A DNA stretch of 64,000 nt, taken from NCBI RefSeq assembly GCF_031998825.1, contig NZ_DAMACX010000018.1:16632-80631 (forward strand). The letters are read 5' to 3'. The stretch comes from Pseudescherichia sp031998825 (GTDB lineage: Bacteria > Pseudomonadota > Gammaproteobacteria > Enterobacterales > Enterobacteriaceae). Under the pieces are notes generated by a model. It saw nothing but the letters and a program-made list of their open reading frames with translations, had not been told where the DNA came from and ran no database searches. Position numbers and translations under genes: made by a program. Below are positions 57,897-64,000 of this stretch, in pieces (the first letter of the stretch is position 1; every line of letters begins with the position of its first letter).

Positions 57897-58649
57897 ATGA
57901 TGCTGCCTAGATGTTTCGCACTGTTAAGCACGTTTCCACTGCTGGCCTTTGCCAGCGATTCGTTGCCGCCCGCAGTACAGCAGGTCGAAAAACAGGGCGT
58001 TGAGATTATTAAAGAGGTCAAATCCGAGGGTGGTTTACGCAGCTGGATCGGCAAATACCAGGGCGTCGGCGTCAACGTCTGGCTGACGCCGGACGGTAAG
58101 CACGCCATCTCCGGCTACATGTATGACGAAAAAGGAGATAACCTCAGCGAAGCACTTTTTAAGCAGGAGTTATATATCCCGCAAGGGCGTCAGCTATGGG
58201 AAAAGCTCACCAGCGCGCAGAGTATCAAAGAGGGCAACCCGAACGCACCACGACAAATTGTCGTGTTTGCCGATCCGTTCTGCCCTTACTGCAAACAGTT
58301 TTGGGCAGCGGCGCAGCCGTGGGTCACATCCGGGAAGGTGGAGTTAAACACGCTGCTGGTAGCGGTGATCAACCCCAAGAGCGGACCATACGCCTCTGCA
58401 ATACTGAATGCAGAGGATGCAGCTAAAGCGTGGCGTGAATACGAGTTGTCTAATGGGCAAAAAATCCCCTCCGTCACAGGCACCTCAAAGGAGACGTTTG
58501 GTATCCTGCAATATAACCAGCAGCTGATGGATGAAATGGGCGCAGCGGCGACGCCAGCAATTTACTACATGAATGACAATCGCGAGCTGCAGCAGGTCGT
58601 TGGCATGCCTGATGAGAAACAGCTCGAGGCGATGCTGGGTTCTAAATAG
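57897..58649 (+). CDS. dsbG: thiol:disulfide interchange protein DsbG
   Basis: DsbG is a periplasmic disulfide isomerase and sulfenic-acid reductase kept reduced by DsbD. The 250-residue precursor has a signal peptide (MMLPRCFALLSTFPLLAFAS), an N-terminal dimerisation domain (about 20-80), and a thioredoxin domain with the DsbG-type active site FADPFCPYCKQFW (about 121-133), followed by LMDEMGAAATPAIYYM with the cis-Pro. Length and motifs match E. coli DsbG. CGGAG precedes ATG 57897. It is monocistronic. Confidence 0.95.
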   Translation: MMLPRCFALLSTFPLLAFASDSLPPAVQQVEKQGVEIIKEVKSEGGLRSWIGKYQGVGVNVWLTPDGKHAISGYMYDEKGDNLSEALFKQELYIPQGRQLWEKLTSAQSIKEGNPNAPRQIVVFADPFCPYCKQFWAAAQPWVTSGKVELNTLLVAVINPKSGPYASAILNAEDAAKAWREYELSNGQKIPSVTGTSKETFGILQYNQQLMDEMGAAATPAIYYMNDNRELQQVVGMPDEKQLEAMLGSK

Positions 58650-58661
58650 TCTTTATCAATA

Positions 58662-59501
58662 TCATCGAGCCACGGCACGATCGGCCTTAATCACAATCAG
58701 GATCCCGGCCAGCACCAGCACGGCGGCAATAACCATCCGGATGCTGGGGATCTCCCCCAGAAACAGCGAGCCTCCCAGCGCAGCCAGACAGGGTACGCTC
58801 AGTTGCAGGGTGCTGGCCGTTGCCGATGAGATGCTGCGAACGATGACATACCAGAGAACGTAGGCCAGCCCAGAGGTGATACCGCCGGAGATGAGGGCAA
58901 GGAGAATGCCCCATTGGTCTGCTAAGGCGTGATTGGGTGAGAGCAGAAACAGCGTGGCGATAATCGGCACGCTCAGGAGAAAGTTCCCGGTGGTGGCCCC
59001 GGCTGGGTCAGATACGCGCTTGCCTCTCACTGAGTAAGCACCCCATGCCAGACCAGAGGCGATCATCATCATCGCGGGTACAGTAGAGGGCATGCTGGCG
59101 CCAGGCAAGAGCAAAATCACTATGCCCGCAATGGCAACAGCAATGCCGGACATCTTACGCGGACCCGTTTTTTCCCCTTGCAATGCTCCCCACAGCACCA
59201 TGCAGACCTGAACGGCACCAAAAAGCAGCAGCGCGCCGGTGGCGGTATCAAGATGAAGATAGGCGAGCGAGAACAGGAAAACATAGGCGGTAAGCAGGCC
59301 CGCGTTCACCACGTTCCAGCGGATGCTACCCCATCCACGTGAAGCCAACTGGAGGAGAAGCAGCACGACCGCGCCTGCCAGCAGACGTAACGTGCTGAAC
59401 GTTGCGGGATCGGCATGACCTTCGCGCAAAGCAATGCGGCACAGAACAGAGTTCGCGGCGAAGGCCATCAGGGTAAAAGCGATAAGCAGAAATTTTTTCA
59501 T
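58662..59501 (-). CDS. EamA/DMT-family transporter
   Basis: The 279-residue inner-membrane protein has ten predicted helices in two EamA repeats (about 5-135 and 145-275), as in RhaT- and YdcZ-like exporters. Sequence marks include NSVLCRIALREGHADPATFS, typical of EamA repeat 1, and LGEIPSIRMVIAAVLVLAGI in repeat 2. It is convergent with dsbG (12 bases apart) and follows the PdxI-like gene on the same strand after 24 bases, so these two may form an operon. The substrate is unknown. Confidence 0.88.
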   Translation of the reverse strand: MKKFLLIAFTLMAFAANSVLCRIALREGHADPATFSTLRLLAGAVVLLLLQLASRGWGSIRWNVVNAGLLTAYVFLFSLAYLHLDTATGALLLFGAVQVCMVLWGALQGEKTGPRKMSGIAVAIAGIVILLLPGASMPSTVPAMMMIASGLAWGAYSVRGKRVSDPAGATTGNFLLSVPIIATLFLLSPNHALADQWGILLALISGGITSGLAYVLWYVIVRSISSATASTLQLSVPCLAALGGSLFLGEIPSIRMVIAAVLVLAGILIVIKADRAVAR

Positions 59502-59525
59502 CAGTTACCCTTCGCCAGCGACTGC

Positions 59526-60386
59526 TTAGACACTCACCCCGTTCAGCTTTTCCATCACCTCGTCTGACAGGGTTAATTGTACGCTTGTCAGATTCTCCTG
59601 CAAATGCTGCGGCGACGACGTACCGGGGATTAACAGAATATTGGGCGAACGTTTTAGTAACCAGGCGAGCGCAACCTGCATCGGTGTCGCCTGTAACTCG
59701 GTGGCGACGTCATTGAGTTGTGCAGACTGTAACGGCGAGAAACCACCGAGCGGGAAGAACGGTACGTATGCGATCCCCTGAGCGGCCAGTTGATCGACCA
59801 GCGCATCGTCCTGCCGGTTGGCAAGGTTATACATGTTCTGAACGCACACAATTGGCGTCATTTGTTGTGCATCGGCGATCTGTTTGGCGGTGACATGACT
59901 AAGACCAATATGTTGGATCAATCCACGCTCTTTGAGTTTAATCAGCGTTTCCAGCTCTCTCTCCAGCGAGCCTTCCTCTGGATGATGAACATTAAACATG
60001 CTGCGCAGATTGACGACGGGTATAACGTCCAGCCCCAGGTTTTGTAAGTTACTTTCTACCGCCCGCGTCAGCTCTTCCGGACTAAATGCCGGGAGCCATC
60101 CGCCTTTTTCATCGCGGCGCGCGCCAACTTTAGTCACGATGCAGAGATCGTCAGGATAAGGATGTAGCGCTTTTTTAATCAGCCGGTTGGTTTCATGCGG
60201 ACCGTAAAAATCGCTGGTATCGATGTGGTTAACGCCAGAAGCGACGGCGTCACGCAGGACCTGAATGGCCCTTGCTTCATCTTTAACAGGCCCAAAAACC
60301 CCTGGGCCTGCCAGCTGCATTGCACCATAGCCTAAACGGTTTACTTCCCGGTCGCCGAGGCGGTAACTCATAATAGGTTCTGACAT
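59526..60386 (-). CDS. aldo/keto reductase, PdxI (YdbC)-like
   Basis: The 286-residue TIM-barrel oxidoreductase is close to E. coli YdbC, identified as pyridoxal reductase PdxI: VNRLGYGAMQLAGPGVFGPV near the start, HIDTSDFYGPHETNRLIKKA with the catalytic Asp/Tyr, TKVGARRDEKGGWLPAFSPE with the Lys, and the C-terminal LIPGTSSPQHLQEN NADPH contacts. ATG 60386 has GGAG upstream; the longer frame is rejected. It reduces pyridoxal or another aldehyde with NADPH. It lies beside the tRNA-Ser gene. Confidence 0.88.
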   Translation of the reverse strand: MSEPIMSYRLGDREVNRLGYGAMQLAGPGVFGPVKDEARAIQVLRDAVASGVNHIDTSDFYGPHETNRLIKKALHPYPDDLCIVTKVGARRDEKGGWLPAFSPEELTRAVESNLQNLGLDVIPVVNLRSMFNVHHPEEGSLERELETLIKLKERGLIQHIGLSHVTAKQIADAQQMTPIVCVQNMYNLANRQDDALVDQLAAQGIAYVPFFPLGGFSPLQSAQLNDVATELQATPMQVALAWLLKRSPNILLIPGTSSPQHLQENLTSVQLTLSDEVMEKLNGVSV

Positions 60387-60520
60387 GGTGATCTCCGGTG
60401 TGAGTGTGCATTGATTGTACAACCGAACGTTCTGTACGACTATCCGGCTAATCAAGGAGGACCAGTATGCGGGAGAGGAGCGCATTAGCGCGATCTTAAT
60501 GGAGGGTGAAATTCCCAAAA

Positions 60521-60554
60521 GAAAAAAGCCCTGCGATATTGCTATCGCAGGGCT
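60521..60554 (-). terminator. intrinsic terminator of tRNA-Ser
   Basis: AGCCCTGCGAT and ATCGCAGGGCT form an 11-bp stem; on the minus strand a TTTTTTC tail follows. It lies just after the encoded CCA end. Confidence 0.9.
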
Positions 60555-60564
60555 ATTCCGCATT

Positions 60565-60652
60565 TGGCGGAAGCGCAGAGATTCGAACTCTGGAACCCTT
60601 TCGGGTCGCCGGTTTTCAAGACCGGTGCCTTCAACCGCTCGGCCACACTTCC
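60565..60652 (-). tRNA. serT: tRNA-Ser (UGA)
   Basis: The 88-nt minus-strand gene has a GGAAGTG acceptor 5' strand, the long variable arm of class II serine tRNAs (ACCCGAAAGGGT), a TTCGAAT T-loop, the anticodon TGA in CTTGAAA, and an encoded CCA. The position next to yccA is that of E. coli serT. It is a common site for integrative elements, but I see no integrase or att duplication here. Confidence 0.97.
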
Positions 60653-60783
60653 GGAATGAGGCGCACTATAAACACCTCGATGCGCCGTGTAAACCCCTGC
60701 GTTATCCGTTTGCCTGAAAAACAAGCAATATGCTGCTAATCGGCTGAAAGAACAGCATGTTGACCATTTAATCAGCACAATCC

Positions 60784-62412
60784 TCAGTGTTTGGTGATGT
60801 AGAGATCTTTTGTATAGACGTAGCCGAGGTTACTGGGATCGAACCCACCTACCCATGGTTTCACCAATCGCGCTCTGACATAGTGATAAACCGGGATCGC
60901 CGGCACGTCCTGCGCCAGAATGGCTTCCGCCTGCTGATAGTCCTTACCGCGTTCGTTAGCGTCCTTTGCCTTCGCCGCGCTGTGCATAAGCTCATCATAG
61001 GCTGGGTTGCTGTACAGAGAGGTGTTCTCGCTGTCGCCGGTGCGGAACGTATTCAGGAAGGTCGCCGCATCGTCGTAGTCTGCTATCCATGCATAGCGTA
61101 CGGCGTCGAAGTTGCCGGTGTGCATAGTATCAAGCATGGTTTTCCACTCCTGATTTTGCAGCTTCGCGGTCACGCCAAGATTCTTCTGCCACATTGAGCT
61201 GGCGGCAATGGCGATGCGCTGGTGGGTCTCCATGGTGTTATAGAGCAGGTTAAAGGTCAGCGGGTGCGCCGCGTCGAACCCGGCTTCCGCCAGCAGCTTT
61301 TTCGCCTCGGCAATGCGCTTCTCCCGCGGCCAGGAGGCGTAATCCGGCGAGGCGATAGTCACGCCGCCAATCTCCGGCTGGCTGATGACCCACGCCGGGC
61401 GCTGCCCCTGCCCCATCACCTTGTCGGCAATGATATCTTTGTCCAGCGCCATATTGAGCGCCCGACGCACCCGCGCGTCGTTAAAGGGCGGCTTCGTGGT
61501 ATTAAACTGATAGTAGTAGGTCGCCAGCTGCGGCGTGATATGCACTTCTGCGCCGAGGGTCTTTTTCAGCTGGGCAAACTGGTTTACCGGAATGGTGTTG
61601 GTCATATCGATTTCGCCCGCCTTGTAGCGGTTTACGTCGGCAGTCTCGGCGCTAATAGGTAGATAAGTCACGGTGTTGATGACGGTATGCTTATCATCCC
61701 AGTAGCGGGGATTACGCACGGCGATAATCTTCTCGTTCACTACCCAATCGGTGATTTTGTACGGCCCGCTGCCGACGAAGTGCTCCGGCTTAGTCCACTT
61801 CTCGGCAAAACGGCCAATCAGCACCTTATCAACCGGCACCAGCGACGGGTGCGCCAGCATCGGCAGGAACGACGCCGTGGGCTGGCTGAGCGTGACCTGT
61901 AACGTGGTGTCGTTCAGCGCCTTGACGCCCAGCGTATCCGGGGCCTTTTTGCCCTGCGCAATATCCGCTGCGTTGACGATGTACATATTGCCCGGATAGG
62001 TGGCATACGGGGAGCCGGTAGCCGGATCCACCAGACGCTGCCAGCTCCAGACCACGTCCTGAGCGGTGATGGCTGTGCCGTCGGACCAGGTGATGCCCGG
62101 CCGCAGGTGGAAGGTCCAGACGGTGTTGTCCTGATTATCCCACTTCTCTGCTAATCGAGGCTCCACGCTGCCATCTTTTCTGATCGCCACCAGCCCATCG
62201 AATAAGTCGCTGATAATATCAAATTCGACGTTGCTTTCTACCTTATGCGGATCGAGGGAGGCAGGCTCGCTGCCGTTGTTGCGGACCAGCGTTTGCTGCT
62301 CTGCCAGCACAGTGCCAGCCGGAACCTGCGCCGCCAGCGTAGCGGTGCTTATGCTTATTGTGGCCGTTGCCAGTAGTGAGAGGGCAAAACGGTGACCTGT
62401 CTGTGGTTTCAT
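60784..62412 (-). CDS. OppA-family oligopeptide-binding protein, orphan paralogue
   Basis: The 542-residue periplasmic protein is an SBP_bac_5 member very like OppA in length and sequence: a signal peptide (FALSLLATATISISTATLAA), LVRNNGSEPASLDPHKVESN, WTFHLRPGITWSDGTAITAQDVVWSW, and the late VYHYVRARLVKPWVGGFDPS. It is not the oppABCDF operon copy, because no permease or ATPase follows; the neighbours are serT and yccA. It probably supplies peptides to the shared Opp channel, as MppA does for murein tripeptide. Confidence 0.92.
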   Translation of the reverse strand: MKPQTGHRFALSLLATATISISTATLAAQVPAGTVLAEQQTLVRNNGSEPASLDPHKVESNVEFDIISDLFDGLVAIRKDGSVEPRLAEKWDNQDNTVWTFHLRPGITWSDGTAITAQDVVWSWQRLVDPATGSPYATYPGNMYIVNAADIAQGKKAPDTLGVKALNDTTLQVTLSQPTASFLPMLAHPSLVPVDKVLIGRFAEKWTKPEHFVGSGPYKITDWVVNEKIIAVRNPRYWDDKHTVINTVTYLPISAETADVNRYKAGEIDMTNTIPVNQFAQLKKTLGAEVHITPQLATYYYQFNTTKPPFNDARVRRALNMALDKDIIADKVMGQGQRPAWVISQPEIGGVTIASPDYASWPREKRIAEAKKLLAEAGFDAAHPLTFNLLYNTMETHQRIAIAASSMWQKNLGVTAKLQNQEWKTMLDTMHTGNFDAVRYAWIADYDDAATFLNTFRTGDSENTSLYSNPAYDELMHSAAKAKDANERGKDYQQAEAILAQDVPAIPVYHYVRARLVKPWVGGFDPSNLGYVYTKDLYITKH

Positions 62413-62683
62413 ATCCTTTGCCTTATAGTGTACTGATTAACGATATCCTTGACACTCTTAGCCCCCACCCGGCAGGAAGGCAATAGTTTTCAGGCACCTA
62501 TAAGAGGTTGATCTGTTTAGCGCAGGCAAAAATGCGATCGTACTACCAAAAGTGAAATTTAAAGCAGGCTATGCTGTCGGTAAGTTATTGTTGTTCAGGT
62601 AAAGATGGGTAAAACCGCTTTAAGCTGCCGCTCTGTTTACCTATCCTTCATCCTTAATTACATCTGTCATAAGAGAGTGACTC

Positions 62684-63343
62684 ATGGATCGTATTGTTAG
62701 CGCTTCACGCGGGCGTACATCGCTGCTCAGCACGCATAAAGTGCTGCGAAACACCTATTTTATGCTCAGCCTGACCCTGGCGTTCTCCGCGATCACCGCG
62801 ACCGCCAGCACGGTGCTGGGTCTACCGTCGCCGGGGCTGATCCTGACCCTGGTGGGCATGTACGGCTTAATGTTTCTGACCTATAAGCTGGCGGACAAAC
62901 CCTCAGGTATCCTGGCCGCGTTCGCCTTTACCGGCTTCCTGGGCTACATCCTCGGGCCGATGCTTAACGCTTACCTCTCGGCGGGCATGGGCGATCTGAT
63001 TGGTCTGGCGCTGGGCGGTACCGCGCTGACCTTCTTCTGCTGCTCGGCCTACGTGCTGACCACCCGCAAAGATATGTCCTTCCTCGGCGGTATGCTGATG
63101 GCGGGGATCGTGGTAGTGCTGCTCGGCATGGTAGCCAACATCTTCCTGCAGCTGCCGGCTCTGCATCTGGCTATCAGCGCGGTGTTTATCCTGATCTCTA
63201 CTGGCGCAATCCTCTATGAGACCAGCAACATCATTCACGGCGGCGAAACCAACTACATTCGCGCCACCGTCAGCCTCTACGTCTCGCTGTACAACATCTT
63301 TGTCAGCCTGCTGAGCATCCTGGGCTTCTCCAGCCGGGACTAA
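62684..63343 (+). CDS. yccA: YccA, FtsH protease modulator (Bax inhibitor-1 family)
   Basis: YccA is an inner-membrane protein that is both a substrate and an inhibitor of the FtsH/HflKC protease and protects SecY when translocons jam. The 219-residue product starts MDRIVSASRGRTSLLSTHKV, a hydrophilic leader used by FtsH, and has seven helices (first: LSLTLAFSAITATASTVLGL). The C-terminal DTSNIIHGGETNYIRATVSL-type segment (here ETSNIIHGG) carries the BI-1 signature Asp/Glu. It is monocistronic beside the serT region, as in E. coli. Confidence 0.96.
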   Translation: MDRIVSASRGRTSLLSTHKVLRNTYFMLSLTLAFSAITATASTVLGLPSPGLILTLVGMYGLMFLTYKLADKPSGILAAFAFTGFLGYILGPMLNAYLSAGMGDLIGLALGGTALTFFCCSAYVLTTRKDMSFLGGMLMAGIVVVLLGMVANIFLQLPALHLAISAVFILISTGAILYETSNIIHGGETNYIRATVSLYVSLYNIFVSLLSILGFSSRD

Positions 63344-63365
63344 CCGCTCAGGTAACACCTCAAGC

Positions 63366-63404
63366 CCCGCTTATGCGCTAGACAATGTCCAGTACATAAG
63401 CGGG
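63366..63404. repeat. nested inverted repeat after yccA
   Basis: CCCGCTTATG and CATAAGCGGG are perfect 10-bp arms enclosing a smaller GACA/TGTC stem. TAAAAAG follows. It may end yccA transcription, though no T run is present. Confidence 0.55.
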
Positions 63405-63827
63405 TAAAAAGATGGCATAGAGTTTTATGATCTACTCATTTATACAATCACTTCAATGAAATCATCTTAATACCTGCTCGTCAAATATGACGGAATTTTT
63501 TCCTTGCTACGTCAGCACTCTTTTACAAACACCGACAGAATCCTTTGCTTGATGCTAGCACTTATCAATGTTGCATCACTAACATCGACCACGGCTATTT
63601 TGTTTCTCCTCAGATGAGCTTGCAAAATAAAACAGCACTTTATTAAAAGGGACGCCACTAAATAAATGCGATAAATATAGATTATCGCTGCTATTTACCA
63701 TGTGAATAAAAACCCAAAAAATATGTAAGATTATATTTATCCTGCTTGCTGTCTATATTCTTTATGTTTTATGCGGCGTATTTTTATTAGATGATTATTG
63801 CTGTTTAAGCAAAAGGATATTCTGAAT
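63405..63827. other. AT-rich intergenic stretch without a recognisable gene
   Basis: This 420-base region is strongly AT-rich, unlike the rest of the window. I see no ORF with a credible start on either strand. Long A/T runs between 63640 and 63790 suggest a promoter or H-NS-bound DNA upstream of the next gene. Confidence 0.6.
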
Positions 63828-63995
63828 ATGCCCTTTCCCTATCCCATACAGCAGAAAAATATATCAAACCGCTATCTATTCTGCTTCTCCCATCATCTGC
63901 ATGTCGCACCGTCTGTTTCTGAAAAAGATACAGACGGTGACGACTCCCTGCTGGATGCCACCGACCTTGAAACCTACCGACTGGAGATTATCTGA
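63828..63995 (+). CDS. small protein of unknown function, overlapping the next gene
   Basis: I do not recognise this 55-residue protein (MPFPYPIQQKNISNRYLF at the start, ending in an acidic LLDATDLETYRLEII). AGGATA lies ten bases upstream of ATG 63828. Its stop shares bases with another ATG at 63995 (TGATG), so a second gene that runs off the window is probably translated with it. The N-terminal half is AT-rich in base use, the C-terminal half is more typical of the genome. It may be a leader-type or regulatory small protein. Confidence 0.5.
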   Translation: MPFPYPIQQKNISNRYLFCFSHHLHVAPSVSEKDTDGDDSLLDATDLETYRLEII

Positions 63996-64000
63996 TGACC

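Noticed and set aside
60565..60652. tRNA-Ser as an attachment site for an integrated element
   Set aside because: No integrase and no repeated 3' tRNA segment were seen on either side.
63366..63404. Inverted repeat after yccA as an intrinsic terminator
   Set aside because: The stem is strong, but no T run follows on either strand, so it is listed as a repeat only.

Overview
The window is a stretch of enterobacterial chromosome, about 57-60 % GC over most of its length with an AT-rich right end. The wrbA-yccJ pair, tRNA-Ser(UGA) beside yccA, dsbG and a complete hpx purine-degradation cluster place it in the Enterobacteriaceae, on the Klebsiella/Raoultella/Kosakonia/Enterobacter side. I cannot fix the genus. 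I saw no CRISPR array, rRNA or intact insertion sequence. There is one 10-N assembly gap at 31008-31017.

Layout, left part. 0.1-6 kb: a divergent lysyl-tRNA synthetase with a small unknown ORF behind it, wrbA-yccJ, a LexA-controlled DinI/MsgA-like gene, and a LysR regulator divergent from an Old Yellow Enzyme reductase. 6.2-13 kb: a ribose-type sugar ABC transporter with a DUF2291 lipoprotein, a SorC-type regulator and a FucI-like isomerase. The same two-part operator lies in front of the transporter and the isomerase. 13-18.3 kb: a FecBCD-type metal transporter with a COG0523 (CobW-type) GTPase behind a good Zur box, an OhrR-like MarR regulator, and two small AriR/YmgA-type proteins. 18.5-29.7 kb: a MalFGK-type ABC transporter with an AtsK/TauD-like dioxygenase and an alkaline-phosphatase-superfamily hydrolase, with a deletion scar at its end. 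This is followed by a YbiC-like dehydrogenase and an SsuABC-like transporter, so the region looks like organosulfur or phosphoester scavenging. 29.7-34.7 kb: a TonB-dependent receptor with its own FecBCD-type transporter.

Centre, 34.9-56.1 kb: the hpx purine-catabolism region in five transcription groups: hpxFGHIJK, hpxWXYZ (with the divergent RpiR regulator hpxU), hpxSAB/hpxC-guaD, hpxPQT and hpxODE. Together they take hypoxanthine through urate, allantoin, allantoate and ureidoglycine to oxalurate and oxamate. I find -24/-12 (sigma54) promoter sequences in front of hpxF, hpxW, hpxO and guaD, with weaker ones at hpxC and hpxP. NtrC-like dyads lie at typical enhancer distances from hpxF and hpxO/hpxP. 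Repeats that may be the HpxU and HpxS operators sit next to these promoters. No LysR gene corresponding to hpxR is present among these genes.

Right end, 56.1-64 kb: a short prophage remnant (holin-like gene, a LexA-box small gene, a CI-like repressor predicted to be leaderless, and a structured minus-strand RNA candidate). Then come dsbG, an EamA permease, a PdxI-like aldo-keto reductase, tRNA-Ser(UGA), an orphan OppA paralogue, yccA, and an AT-rich stretch with a small ORF overlapping the start of a gene that leaves the window.
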